A DNA stretch of 64,000 nucleotides from Streptomyces sp. RKAG293 (lineage in GTDB: Bacteria > Actinomycetota > Actinomycetes > Streptomycetales > Streptomycetaceae), in assembly GCF_023701745.1 (NCBI RefSeq), contig NZ_JAJOZB010000001.1, forward strand, positions 2,920,501 through 2,984,500. Reading direction: 5' to 3'. The notes beneath the pieces were generated by a model. That model ran no database searches, was not told the origin of the DNA, and worked only from the letters and a program-made list of their open reading frames with translations. A program made the translations under genes and the position numbers. Below, one piece after another: positions 53,179 to 62,272 of this stretch; the stretch's first letter is position 1, and the number at the start of each line of letters is the position of its first letter.

Positions 53179-54069
53179 ATGGCAGCGAACCAACCGCAGC
53201 AGCGCACCCTGATATCCGCGGCCGCGCTGAACAGGCCCCGCGGGAAATTCATCTACTGGACCGTTCTCTCGCTGACCGTCGTGGTCTTCACCCTGGTCTT
53301 CCTGGGGCCGCTCTACTGGATGGTCTCCGGCGGCTTCAAATCCGCGCAGGAAGTGCTCCAGAATCCGCCGACGCTCTTTCCCAAGGACCCGAAGCCGGGC
53401 ACCTACAAGACCGCGTGGAGCCAGCTGAAGATCGCCCGGCTGCTGTTCAACACGATGTACTACGCCTTCGGCGCACTCGCCTTCCAGCTGGTCTTCGACG
53501 TGGCCGCGGCCTACGCGATCTCCAAGCTGCGGCCGGTGCTGGGGAATCTGATCCTCGGCATGATGCTGGCCACGCTGATGATCCCGGCCGCCGTGCTGAT
53601 CGTGCCGCAGTACCTGACCGTGCTCGACCTGCCGCTGCTGCACATCAATCTGATCGGCACGCCCTGGGCGATCTGGCTGCCCACCGTCGCCAACGGGTTC
53701 AACATCTTCCTGCTGAAGCGGTTCTTCGACTCGATCCCCGAGGACCTGATGTCCGCGGCGGCGATCGACGGGGCGAGCCCGCTGCGGACCCTGTGGTCGA
53801 TCGTGCTGCCGATGTCCAGACCGATCCTCGGCGTGGTGTCCATCTTCGCGGTGGTCAACGTGTGGAAGGACTTCCTCTGGCCGATGCTGGTGCAGCCCGA
53901 CACGGACAAGCAGCCGATCAACATCGGGATCAACTCCCTGTCGCAGGGCGTGCCGCAGAACGTCCTCATCGCCGCGCTGGCCATCTCCGCCCTGCCGACG
54001 ATCGCCATCTTCCTGCTCTTCCAGCGCAACATCATGTCCGGTCTGACCGCGGGCAGCCTCAAGGGCTGA
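53179..54069 (+). CDS. Sugar ABC transporter permease, MalG type (second locus)
   Basis: 296-residue permease with six helices, the first VLSLTVVVFTLVFLGPLYWM. The EAA-like loop is EDLMSAAAIDGASPLRTLWS then IVLPMSRP, near 192-216, with Ser replacing the usual first Glu of EAA. The C-terminus LFQRNIMSGLTAGSLKG is the usual MalG-type tail. GAGAAGG precedes ATG 53179. It completes the transport pore with the previous gene product; energy would come from a shared ATPase encoded elsewhere. Confidence 0.92.
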   Translation: MAANQPQQRTLISAAALNRPRGKFIYWTVLSLTVVVFTLVFLGPLYWMVSGGFKSAQEVLQNPPTLFPKDPKPGTYKTAWSQLKIARLLFNTMYYAFGALAFQLVFDVAAAYAISKLRPVLGNLILGMMLATLMIPAAVLIVPQYLTVLDLPLLHINLIGTPWAIWLPTVANGFNIFLLKRFFDSIPEDLMSAAAIDGASPLRTLWSIVLPMSRPILGVVSIFAVVNVWKDFLWPMLVQPDTDKQPINIGINSLSQGVPQNVLIAALAISALPTIAIFLLFQRNIMSGLTAGSLKG

Positions 54070-54177
54070 CCAGCGCTTCACCAGGACTGAACCCCTCAGA
54101 ACTCCGCCGCCGGTCCCATGCCCCATCCCCGCTGAATGGCCGGCGGCGGGGTCCCTCCTGCCCGAAAGGACGTCTCC

Positions 54178-55851
54178 GTGGCAGACACCCGCCCGCCCGT
54201 CTCCGACCACCACCCCGCTGCGGGCGACTGGTGGCGCAACGCGGTCATTTACCAGGTGTACCCGCGTAGTTTCGCCGACGGCAACGGCGACGGGATCGGA
54301 GACCTCGCCGGTGTCCGGGCCAAGCTGCCGTACCTCGGCGAGCTGGGCGTGGACGCCCTCTGGTTCAACCCCTGGTACCCCTCCCCCATGTTCGACGGCG
54401 GCTACGACGTCGCGGACTACCGGGACATCGATCCGGTGTTCGGCACCCTGGCCGAGGCCGAGAAGCTCATCTCCGAGGCGCTGGACCTGGGGATCCGCAG
54501 CATCATCGACATCGTCCCCAACCACGTCTCGTCGGCGCACCCGTGGTTCGTCGAGGCGCTGGCGGCCGGCCCCGGCAGTCCGGCCAGGGAACGCTTCTGG
54601 TTCCGGCCCGGCCGCGGCGAGCACGGCGAACTGCCGCCCAACAACTGGCCGTCCCAGTTCGGCGGGGTGCCCTGGACGCGGACCGTGAACGAGGACGGCA
54701 CCCCCGGCGACTGGTATCTGCACCTGTTCGACAGCCAGCAGCCGGACCTGAACTGGGAGCACCCGGACGTGCGGCGCGAGCACGAGGACGTGCTGCGCTT
54801 CTGGTTCGACCGGGGCGCGGCGGGGGTGCGCATCGACTCCGCGAGCCTGCCCGTCAAGGACCCGGCCCTGCCGGACCTGACCGAGGACCGGGCCGGCCCG
54901 CACCCCTACGACGACCGCGACGAGCTGCACGACATCTACCGCTCCTGGCGCCGGATCGCCGACTCCTATCCCGGCAGCCGCGCGCTGATCGGTGAGGTGT
55001 GGATGCCCGACGCGGAGCGGTTCGCGCGGTATCTGCGGCACGACGAGATGCACACCGCCTTCAACTTCGACTTCATGTCGTGCCCCTGGGACGCGGGTCT
55101 GCTCCGCGCGTCCATCGACACGACGCTCGCCGCGCACGAGCCGGTGGGCGCGCCCGTCACGTGGGTGCTGGCCAACCACGACGTCACCCGCACGGTGACC
55201 CGTTACGGCCGCTCCGACACCGGCTTCGACTTCGCGACCAAGGCGCACGGCACCCCGACCGACCTGGTGCTCGGCACCCGCAGGGCGCGCGCCGCCGCGC
55301 TGCTGACGCTGGCGCTGCCCGGCTCGGTCTACATCTACCAGGGTGAGGAGCTGGGGCTGCCCGAGGTCGAGGACATACCGGCCGAGCGGCTGCAGGACCC
55401 GATGTATCTGCGCTCCGGCGGCACCGTGCCGGGGCGGGACGGCTGCCGGGTCCCGATGCCGTGGTCGGGGAAGGAGTCGCCGTTCGGCTTCAGTCCCGAC
55501 GGTGCGGCGCGGCCGCCGTGGCTGCCGCAGCCCGCCGACTGGGCGGACCGCACGGCCGGGGCGCAGACCGGTGACGCCGGCTCGATGCTGGAGCTCTACC
55601 GCTTCGCGCTGCGGCTCCGGGCGACCGAGCCCGGTCTCGGGGACGGTCCGATCCGCTGGCTGGGGAGTGCCGCGGGGGTGCTGGCGTTCCGCCGGACGGA
55701 CGCTTTCACCTGTGTCGTCAACCTCTCCGACCAGGCCGTCGCGCTACCGGTGGACACCGCCGTCCTGCTGGCCAGCGGCCCGCTCACCGGCGATCTGCTG
55801 CCGTCGGACACCGCCGTCTGGCTGCGGACCAGGGACGAATCCGACGCCTGA
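54178..55851 (+). CDS. GH13 alpha-glucosidase (second locus)
   Basis: 557-residue cytoplasmic glycoside hydrolase from GTG 54178 (GAAAGGA seven bases upstream; a frame from 54136 is longer but not protein-like). Motifs: WWRNAVIYQVYPRSFADGNG, region I IIDIVPNHVSSAHPWF, region II GVRIDSASLP with the nucleophile Asp near 220, region III LIGEVWMPD with the acid Glu near 273, region IV LANHDVTRT near 332. The first 25 residues of the domain are almost the same as in the enzyme at 18447, so the two loci share ancestry. It should release glucose from the alpha-glucoside imported by the adjacent transporter; linkage preference is not readable with confidence. Confidence 0.92.
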   Translation: MADTRPPVSDHHPAAGDWWRNAVIYQVYPRSFADGNGDGIGDLAGVRAKLPYLGELGVDALWFNPWYPSPMFDGGYDVADYRDIDPVFGTLAEAEKLISEALDLGIRSIIDIVPNHVSSAHPWFVEALAAGPGSPARERFWFRPGRGEHGELPPNNWPSQFGGVPWTRTVNEDGTPGDWYLHLFDSQQPDLNWEHPDVRREHEDVLRFWFDRGAAGVRIDSASLPVKDPALPDLTEDRAGPHPYDDRDELHDIYRSWRRIADSYPGSRALIGEVWMPDAERFARYLRHDEMHTAFNFDFMSCPWDAGLLRASIDTTLAAHEPVGAPVTWVLANHDVTRTVTRYGRSDTGFDFATKAHGTPTDLVLGTRRARAAALLTLALPGSVYIYQGEELGLPEVEDIPAERLQDPMYLRSGGTVPGRDGCRVPMPWSGKESPFGFSPDGAARPPWLPQPADWADRTAGAQTGDAGSMLELYRFALRLRATEPGLGDGPIRWLGSAAGVLAFRRTDAFTCVVNLSDQAVALPVDTAVLLASGPLTGDLLPSDTAVWLRTRDESDA

Positions 55852-55897
55852 CGGGACCTGGCGAGCCCTGCGGGACACGGGTGCGGGACGTGTCGGG

Positions 55898-55947
55898 CCG
55901 ACGCGATGTGCTGCCGGACACGCCTCTCGGCCAGGACATCGCGTCGG
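55898..55947. other. Long inverted repeat upstream of nadE
   Basis: Perfect 12-base arms CCGACGCGATGT (55898-55909) and ACATCGCGTCGG (55936-55947) separated by 26 bases. It lies 46 bases after the alpha-glucosidase stop and 21 before the nadE start. It could be a terminator with a large loop or a regulator site for nadE. Confidence 0.6.
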
Positions 55948-55968
55948 TGTGACGATTACAGTGGAGGG

Positions 55969-57732
55969 GTGCCTCAACTTCGCCTCGCCTTGAATCAGAT
56001 CGACTCCTGCGTCGGTGACATCGCCGGGAACGCCGAGTCGATCGTGCACTGGACCCGGCATGCGGCCGAGCGTGGAGCCCACCTGGTGGCGTTCCCAGAA
56101 ATGGTGCTGACCGGCTACCCCGTGGAGGACCTCGCGCTGCGGTCGTCCTTCGTCGAGGCCAGCCGGTCCGCGCTGGCCGAGCTCGCCGGCCGGCTGGCCG
56201 CCGAGGGCTTCGGGGAACTGCCCGTCGTCGTCGGCTATCTGGACCGCAGCGAGAAGGCCCAGCCGCGCTACGGGCAGCCCGCCGGGTCGCCGCGCAACGC
56301 GGCGGCGGTGCTGTACCGCGGCGGGATCGCGCTGCGCTTCGCCAAGCACCACCTTCCCAACTACGGCGTCTTCGACGAGTTCCGCTACTTCGTCCCCGGT
56401 GACACCCTCCCGGTGATCCGGGTGCACGGGGTGGACGTCGCGCTCGCGATCTGCGAGGACCTGTGGCAGGACGGCGGCCGGGTGCCCGCCGCCCGCGCCG
56501 CCGGCGCCGGGCTGCTGCTGTCGGTCAACGCCTCGCCGTACGAGCGGGACAAGGACGACACGCGTCTGGAGCTGGTGCGCAAGCGCGCCCAGGAAGCCGG
56601 CTGCACCCTCGCCTATCTGGCGATGATGGGCGGCCAGGACGAGCTGGTCTTCGACGGGGACTCGATCGTGGTCTCGGCGGCCGGCGAAGTGATCACCCGC
56701 GCCCCGCAGTTCGAGGAGGGCTGTGTACTGGTCGACCTGGAGCTGCCCGCCGCGGGCGCGGTGCCGTCCGGCGTCCTGGACGACGGCCTGGAGATCGAGC
56801 ACGTCATCCTCTCCACCGAGCCGGTCGCGCGCTACGAGCCGGAGGTGGCCGGCGGCTACGCCGAGCGGCTGACCGACGACGAGGAGGTCTACACCGCCCT
56901 CGTCACGGGCCTGCGCGCCTACGTCACGAAGAACGGCTTCCGGTCGGTGCTGATCGGGCTGTCCGGCGGCATCGACTCCGCGCTGGTGGCCGCCATCGCC
57001 TGCGACGCGCTCGGAGCCGCCAACGTCTACGGCGTCGCCATGCCGTCCCGGTACTCGTCGGAGCACTCGATCGGTGACGCCGAGGAACTGGCCCGCCGCA
57101 CCGGGCTGAACCTCAGGACCGTCCCCATCGCGCCGATGTTCGACGCGTACATGGCGGCGCTGGGGCTCACCGGCCTCGCCGAGGAGAACCTGCAGTCCCG
57201 GCTGCGCGGCACCACGTTGATGGCCATCTCCAACCAGGAGGGCCACATCGTGCTCGCACCGGGCAACAAGAGCGAGCTGGCCGTCGGCTACTCGACCCTG
57301 TACGGCGACTCGGTCGGCGCGTACGGGCCCATCAAGGACGTCTACAAGACGACGGTCTTCCGGCTGGCCCGCTGGCGGAACGCGTCGGCCGCGGCGAAGG
57401 GCGGGACCCCGCCGATCCCGGAGAACTCGATCAGCAAGCCGCCCAGCGCCGAACTGCGCCCCGGCCAGGTCGACACCGATTCACTGCCCGACTACGACGT
57501 GCTCGACCGGGTGCTGGAGCTCTACGTCGACCGGGACCAGGGCCGGGACGCGATCATCGGCGCGGGCTTCGACCCGGAGCTGGTGACCCGGATCCTGAAG
57601 CTGACCGACACGGCCGAGTACAAGCGCCGGCAGTACCCGCCGGGCACCAAGATCTCGGCCAAGGGCTTCGGCAAGGACCGGCGGCTGCCGATCACTTCGC
57701 GGTGGCGCGAGACCGGCCGCGCGGAGAACTGA
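55969..57732 (+). CDS. nadE: Glutamine-dependent NAD+ synthetase
   Basis: 587-residue last enzyme of NAD synthesis, amidating deamido-NAD+ using glutamine and ATP. The N-terminal nitrilase-like glutaminase has its Glu-Lys-Cys set: LVAFPEMVLTGYP (Glu 44), FAKHHLPNYGVFDEFRYF (Lys near 125) and LAICEDLW (Cys near 162). The ATP-binding synthetase domain has the P-loop IGLSGGIDSALVAA near 328-341 and later NKSELAVGYSTLYGDSVGAY. GTG 55969 directly follows GGAGGGG, giving very short spacing, but the start matches the first beta strand (PQLRLALNQID) of the family. It converges with the EEP-family gene, 12 bases between stops. Confidence 0.96.
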   Translation: MPQLRLALNQIDSCVGDIAGNAESIVHWTRHAAERGAHLVAFPEMVLTGYPVEDLALRSSFVEASRSALAELAGRLAAEGFGELPVVVGYLDRSEKAQPRYGQPAGSPRNAAAVLYRGGIALRFAKHHLPNYGVFDEFRYFVPGDTLPVIRVHGVDVALAICEDLWQDGGRVPAARAAGAGLLLSVNASPYERDKDDTRLELVRKRAQEAGCTLAYLAMMGGQDELVFDGDSIVVSAAGEVITRAPQFEEGCVLVDLELPAAGAVPSGVLDDGLEIEHVILSTEPVARYEPEVAGGYAERLTDDEEVYTALVTGLRAYVTKNGFRSVLIGLSGGIDSALVAAIACDALGAANVYGVAMPSRYSSEHSIGDAEELARRTGLNLRTVPIAPMFDAYMAALGLTGLAEENLQSRLRGTTLMAISNQEGHIVLAPGNKSELAVGYSTLYGDSVGAYGPIKDVYKTTVFRLARWRNASAAAKGGTPPIPENSISKPPSAELRPGQVDTDSLPDYDVLDRVLELYVDRDQGRDAIIGAGFDPELVTRILKLTDTAEYKRRQYPPGTKISAKGFGKDRRLPITSRWRETGRAEN

Positions 57733-57744
57733 CCTTCCCCCGGC

Positions 57745-58761
57745 TCACATCTGCAGGCGGGCGGCGACCGGCAGGTGGTCGCTGCCCGTCTTCTTCAGCG
57801 TCCAGGACGACATCGGCTCGATGCCCCTGACCATGATCTGGTCGATCCGGGCCATCGGGAAGTCGGCCGGCCAGCTGAAGCCGAAGCCGTTGCCCGCCGC
57901 GCCCTGCGTGGAGCGCATCTGTGAGGTGACGGACGCCAGCGAGCGGTCGTTCATGGTGCCGTTGAGGTCGCCGAGCAGCACGACCTTGGTCAGCGACTCC
58001 TGCGCGATGGACTGCCCGAGCGCGTCGGCCGCGCTGTCGCGCTGCCCGGCGGTGAAGCCCGCGTTGAACTTCACCCGCACCGACGGCATGTGCGCGACGT
58101 AGACCGCGATCTGGCCCTGCGGGGTGGAGACGGCGGCCCGCATGGCGCGCGTCCAGCCGAGCCTTATGTCGACCGCGTGCACACCCTGGATCGGGTACTT
58201 GCTCCACAGCCCGACGGTGCCCTGCACCGAGTGGTAGGGGTAGGCGCCGGCCAGCGCCGCCCGGTACGTGGAGACCTGACCGGCCGCCAGTTCCTCCAGC
58301 GCGACGAGGTCGGCGCCGGCGGCGATGACGTCCTTCGCGGTGCCGGTCGGGTCGGGGTTGTCGGCGTTCACGTTGTGCGTGAGCACCGTCAGGTTGCCGC
58401 CGGACTTCTCGTTGTCGGTGAGCAGTCCGCCGAAGAGGTTGAACCACACCAGGACCGGCAGCAGTAGGGCGATCAGCGCCGTCGCCGAGCGGCGCACCAG
58501 TGCCACCACCAACAGCACCGGAACGGCCAGGCCCAGCCAGGGCAGGAACGTCTCCAACAGGCTGCCGAGGTTGCCGATCCGGTTCGGTACGTCGGAGTGG
58601 AAGGACAACAGCAGGGCCAGGATCACCGCGAGCGCGGCGGTGATGATGCCTCTGCGCCACATGCCGTCGCGCTGCCAGCCGAAGCGCCGTCGCGCTCCTG
58701 AGGCCGAACGGTTCGGCTCGGGGCCGTCCGTGGTCGCGTCGGTCATGTGCGCCTGGGTCAT
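57745..58761 (-). CDS. Membrane-anchored endonuclease/exonuclease/phosphatase-family protein
   Basis: 338 residues from ATG 58761. Three membrane helices lie near 38-115 (GIITAALAVILALLLSFHSD; FLPWLGLAVPVLLVVALVRR; ALIALLLPVLVWFNLFGGLL). The EEP catalytic domain follows and would be outside the membrane: LTVLTHNVNADN (metal-binding Asn), DLVALEELAAGQ (Glu), VVLLGDLNGTMND (catalytic Asp-x-Asn), RIDQIMVRG and SDHLPVAARL (Asp-His). All catalytic groups are present, so it is probably an active phosphodiesterase or phosphatase; substrates in this family range from nucleic acids to inositol lipids. Starts at GTG 58776 or ATG 58746 are possible. Confidence 0.88.
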   Translation of the reverse strand: MTQAHMTDATTDGPEPNRSASGARRRFGWQRDGMWRRGIITAALAVILALLLSFHSDVPNRIGNLGSLLETFLPWLGLAVPVLLVVALVRRSATALIALLLPVLVWFNLFGGLLTDNEKSGGNLTVLTHNVNADNPDPTGTAKDVIAAGADLVALEELAAGQVSTYRAALAGAYPYHSVQGTVGLWSKYPIQGVHAVDIRLGWTRAMRAAVSTPQGQIAVYVAHMPSVRVKFNAGFTAGQRDSAADALGQSIAQESLTKVVLLGDLNGTMNDRSLASVTSQMRSTQGAAGNGFGFSWPADFPMARIDQIMVRGIEPMSSWTLKKTGSDHLPVAARLQM

Positions 58762-58837
58762 ATGGGGGGTCCTCACTGCCTTGCCGATTGCAATGCCGAC
58801 CCTAAGGGATCGACATAAGAACCGACGGGCCGGAAGG

Positions 58838-58866
58838 GGCGGCGGGTTCCACCGGAACCCGCCGCC
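58838..58866 (-). terminator. Terminator after the TetR gene
   Basis: Perfect 13-bp stem GGCGGCGGGTTCC / GGAACCCGCCGCC with loop ACC, 42 bases after the TetR stop in the direction of transcription. Confidence 0.9.
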
Positions 58867-58908
58867 ACCGTCCCCTGTGACAAGACGCGTACATATCGGT
58901 CAACGCGG

Positions 58909-59511
58909 TCAACGCGGGCACGCGCCCTCCAGAACCGTGTCGACGATCAGCTCCGAGAGCCCGTCCTCCAGCGACGCGCCCGGCCGCATCATGGCCCGGC
59001 TCAGCATCGGGCCGGCGAAGATGTCGCCGAGCAGTTCCAGGTCGAGTCCGGCCCGGATCTCGCCGGTTCGCACCCCGCGCTCCAGCACCGCGAGCATGGC
59101 GTCCCGCCGGGTGACGACCACGGTGTCGTGGTACTGCTTCCACAACTCGGGGACCTGCTGGAACTGCAGGAGGATGTTGCGCATCACGGCCGAGGAGCGC
59201 TTGGCCAGACCGCGCCGCCGGATGGCGTCGATCATGGTGACCAGGTCGTCCCGTACCGATGTCCCCGCCAGTGCCGGCGTCGGCTCGTCGATCGAGTTGA
59301 GTACGTCCATCAACAGAGCGTTCTTGCCCGGCCAGCGCCGGTAGACGGTGGCCTTGCCGACCCCGGCGTCACGGGCGATGCCCTCGATGGACAGCTCCCC
59401 GATCGTGACGCCCTCCTCCAGCAGCCGGAGCACCGTCTCGGTGATCGCGCTGTCGGCGGCGGCGCTGCGCGGGCGGCCGCGCGGTGCGGCGTCGCTCCCG
59501 GCGTCGCTCAT
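58909..59511 (-). CDS. TetR-family repressor of the efflux pump
   Basis: 200-residue TetR regulator. The N-terminal HTH spans about 18-65 ([49 protein letters not shown]). The C-terminal ligand domain is all-helical with the TetR_C-type segment [20 protein letters not shown]. It overlaps the end of the MFS gene by four bases (ATGA) and so is cotranscribed with it from the promoter near 61125, where a 21-base palindrome is a fitting operator. The expected logic is that the pump substrate releases the repressor. Confidence 0.92.
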   Translation of the reverse strand: MSDAGSDAAPRGRPRSAAADSAITETVLRLLEEGVTIGELSIEGIARDAGVGKATVYRRWPGKNALLMDVLNSIDEPTPALAGTSVRDDLVTMIDAIRRRGLAKRSSAVMRNILLQFQQVPELWKQYHDTVVVTRRDAMLAVLERGVRTGEIRAGLDLELLGDIFAGPMLSRAMMRPGASLEDGLSELIVDTVLEGACPR

Positions 59512-61100
59512 CGCTCCGCTCCGACCGCCTCCGGGGCCCGCTCTCCGCCTTGCTCCGGCACGGCGTCCTTGCGCGGCAGGAAGGCCAGCACCACGAGGGT
59601 GCCGACCACCGCGACGGACGCGGACCCGATGGCGGTGATGTGCATGGCGTGGATGAAGGCGTTGTTCGCGGGCTGGACGAGGGCCTTGCCGGCGGGCCCC
59701 AGATTCTCCGCGACGCCGAGCGTCGCCTGGATGGACTCACCGGCCGCGTGCCGGGCGGGCGCCGGGAGACCGGCGAGGTGGCCGTCGATGCCGTTCCGGT
59801 AGGTGGTGGAGAGCAGCGAGCCGAGGATGGCCACCCCGAGCGCGCCGCCGACCTGCCGGAAGGTGTTGTTGACGGCGGATCCGGAGCCGGCCTTCTCGCG
59901 CGGCAGCGACGACATGATCATGACGGTGGCGGGCGGCATGACGTGTGCCATCGCCGTACCCATCAGGAAGAAGATCACTTCCAGGATCCAGATCGGGGTG
60001 TTCTGGTCGAGCAGCAGGAAGCCGAGGAACGCGACGGCCGTCAGCGCCAGGCCCGTCGCGCACACCGCACGCGGGCCGAACCGGTCGACGACCAGCCGGG
60101 CGCGCGGCGCGAAGATCATCTGGGCGGCGGCGAGCGGCAGCAGCAGCACGCCGGACTCCAGGGCGCTGTAGCCGCGCACGCTCTGCGTGTAGAAGACGAC
60201 GAAGAACGTCACGCCCATCAGCGCGAAGAAGACCAGTCCTATGGCGGCGACCGACGCGGAGAACTGCCGGTTGCGGAAGTAGTTGACGTCGAAGGCGGGG
60301 TGGTCGCTGCGCTTCTCGTACAGCACGAAGCCGGCGATCACCACGAGACCGGCCAGGATCGTCAGCCAGACCTTGGGCTGGGTGAAGTCGCCGAGCTGAC
60401 CGCCCTTGATGATCCCGTAGATCAGCACGACCAGGCCGACGACGGAGAGCAGCACGCCGACGGGGTCGAGACGGCCCGGGTTGGGGTCCTTCGAGTCGGG
60501 CACCAGGATGACCATCGCGACCAGGGCGACGGCCACGATCGGCACGTTGATCAGGAAGACCGAGCCCCACCAGAAGTGCTCCAGCAGCGCACCGCCGGTG
60601 ATCGGGCCGATCGCGATGGCCAGGCCGACCACGCCGGTCCAGATGCCGATGGCCTTGGGCTGCTCGTCGCGCTCGAAGACGTTCATGATGATCGCGAGCG
60701 TCGCGGGCATGATGAACGCGCCGCCGAAGCCCATCAGCGCGCGGAAGGCGATGAGCTGCCCCGACGAGTCGGACACCGCGGAGAGCGCGGAGCCGATGCC
60801 GAAGACCAGCATGCCGAAGAGCAGCACCTTCTTGCGGCCCAGCCGGTCCCCCAGCAGGCCCGCGGTGAACAGCAGCCCGGCGAAGACCAGGGTGTAGGAG
60901 TTGATCGCCCATTCGAGCTGGCTCTGGGTCGCCCCGAGGCCGGTGGGGGCGGGCTGGGCGATCGTCTTCATCGCCACATTGAGGATCGAGTTGTCCAGCA
61001 CCACCACCAGGAGGCTGAACAGCAGGACGGTGAGAATCGCCCACCTGCGGCGGTGGATCGCCTCGGGGATGGCTCGGGACTGACTCGAGGATATGGACAT
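59508..61100 (-). CDS. MFS drug exporter, DHA2 (14-helix) family
   Basis: 530-residue proton-driven efflux pump. Fourteen hydrophobic segments can be counted. Family motifs: [17 protein letters not shown] in helix 1 (motif D1, with the membrane Asp), [20 protein letters not shown] (motif A) between helices 2 and 3, [20 protein letters not shown], and [15 protein letters not shown] (motif C, antiporter motif) in helix 5. It resembles EmrB/QacA-type multidrug or antibiotic exporters; the substrate is not readable. It is the first gene of an operon with the overlapping TetR gene, below a palindromic operator. Confidence 0.93.
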   Translation of the reverse strand: MSISSSQSRAIPEAIHRRRWAILTVLLFSLLVVVLDNSILNVAMKTIAQPAPTGLGATQSQLEWAINSYTLVFAGLLFTAGLLGDRLGRKKVLLFGMLVFGIGSALSAVSDSSGQLIAFRALMGFGGAFIMPATLAIIMNVFERDEQPKAIGIWTGVVGLAIAIGPITGGALLEHFWWGSVFLINVPIVAVALVAMVILVPDSKDPNPGRLDPVGVLLSVVGLVVLIYGIIKGGQLGDFTQPKVWLTILAGLVVIAGFVLYEKRSDHPAFDVNYFRNRQFSASVAAIGLVFFALMGVTFFVVFYTQSVRGYSALESGVLLLPLAAAQMIFAPRARLVVDRFGPRAVCATGLALTAVAFLGFLLLDQNTPIWILEVIFFLMGTAMAHVMPPATVMIMSSLPREKAGSGSAVNNTFRQVGGALGVAILGSLLSTTYRNGIDGHLAGLPAPARHAAGESIQATLGVAENLGPAGKALVQPANNAFIHAMHITAIGSASVAVVGTLVVLAFLPRKDAVPEQGGERAPEAVGAER

Positions 61101-61124
61101 GGCTCCACGCTAGCCCGCATTTCC

Positions 61125-61145
61125 GATACGGGACCGTCTCGTATC
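61125..61145. promoter_or_regulatory. 21-base palindromic TetR operator
   Basis: Symmetric sequence GATACG-N-GAC-N-GTC-N-CGTATC, 25 bases upstream of the MFS start codon. All 18 paired positions match; only the three N positions are asymmetric. Size and placement fit autoregulation by the TetR protein encoded in the same operon. Confidence 0.8.
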
Positions 61146-61260
61146 GTAAAGCAGGGGTAAAAACAGGGGGGCTCTTTGCGTAGGCGGCCGCACGTGCCAG
61201 CATGGAAGGGATCCGGGGACGCCGTCAGGGTGCCTCGAGATGACTGAAGGAGCCGTTGCC

Positions 61261-62124
61261 ATGACGCAGATTCCGGCTGCCCAGAAGCAATCCGACAGCG
61301 TCCGCGCGCTGTACGGGGGCACGGGCACGCGCCGCATCACCGTCCGCGACATCACCGCCGCCAAGGACCGCGGCGAGAAGTGGCCGATGCTCACCGCCTA
61401 CGACGCGGTGACCGCCTCCGTCTTCGACGAGGCCGGGATCCCGGTGCTGCTGGTCGGCGACTCGATGGGCAACTGCCACCTGGGCTACGACACCACCGTC
61501 CCGGTCACCATGGACCAGATGACGATGCTGTCCGCGGCCGTCGTGCGCGGCACCAGCCGTGCCCTGATCGTCGGCGACCTCACGTTCGGCTCCTACCAGG
61601 AAGGCCCGGTCCAGGCGCTGCGCAGCGCGACCCGGCTGGTCAAGGAGGCCGGGGTGCAGGCGGTCAAGCTGGAGGGCGGCGAGCGCTCGCTGGCCCAGAC
61701 CGAGCTGATCGTGCAGTCCGGCATCCCGGTCATGTCGCACCTGGGCCTGACCCCCCAGTCCGTCAACGCCATGGGCTACCGGGTCCAGGGCCGCGGCGAC
61801 GAGGCCGCCCACCAACTGCTGCGCGACGCCAAGGCGGCGCAGGACGCGGGCGCCTTCGCGGTCGTCCTGGAGCTGGTGCCGGCCGGACTGGCCGCCGAGG
61901 TCACCCGGTCGCTGCACATCCCGACCATCGGCATCGGCGCCGGCCCGGAGTGCGACGCCCAGGTGCTGGTGTGGACCGACATGGCGGGCATGACCGGCGA
62001 CCGCGTGCCGCGCTTCGTCAAGCAGTACGCGCAGCTGCGCTCGGCGCTCGGTGACGCGGCGAAGGCGTTCGCCGAGGACGTGACGGGCGGGGCGTACCCG
62101 GCCGAGGAGCACAGCTTCCACTAA
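61261..62124 (+). CDS. panB: 3-methyl-2-oxobutanoate hydroxymethyltransferase
   Basis: 287-residue first enzyme of pantothenate (coenzyme A precursor) synthesis, adding a hydroxymethyl group from methylene-tetrahydrofolate to ketoisovalerate. PanB motifs: MLTAYDAVTASVFDEAGIPV, LLVGDSMGNCHLGYDTTVPV (metal-binding Asp), ALIVGDLTFGSYQEG, VKLEGG, MSHLGLTPQSVN and TIGIGAGPECDAQVLVW. ATG 61261 is chosen because GAAGGAG lies eight bases upstream; an earlier in-frame ATG at 61240 has no such site. A terminator follows at 62168. Confidence 0.97.
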   Translation: MTQIPAAQKQSDSVRALYGGTGTRRITVRDITAAKDRGEKWPMLTAYDAVTASVFDEAGIPVLLVGDSMGNCHLGYDTTVPVTMDQMTMLSAAVVRGTSRALIVGDLTFGSYQEGPVQALRSATRLVKEAGVQAVKLEGGERSLAQTELIVQSGIPVMSHLGLTPQSVNAMGYRVQGRGDEAAHQLLRDAKAAQDAGAFAVVLELVPAGLAAEVTRSLHIPTIGIGAGPECDAQVLVWTDMAGMTGDRVPRFVKQYAQLRSALGDAAKAFAEDVTGGAYPAEEHSFH

Positions 62125-62167
62125 GCCGTGGCTCAGCAGGACGGGGTAAGGCAGGGCCGTTCCGGAT

Positions 62168-62203
62168 CCGGACGACTCGTTCGCCGGCGGGTGAGTCGTC
62201 CGG
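62168..62203 (+). terminator. Terminator after panB
   Basis: Perfect 11-bp stem CCGGACGACTC / GAGTCGTCCGG with a 14-base loop, 43 bases after the panB stop. Confidence 0.75.
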
Positions 62204-62272
62204 GCCCGGGATGCGTACTACAGGGTGAGCGCCGCCAGCGGCGGCGAACCCCGCACAGTACGGGAAGTCATC

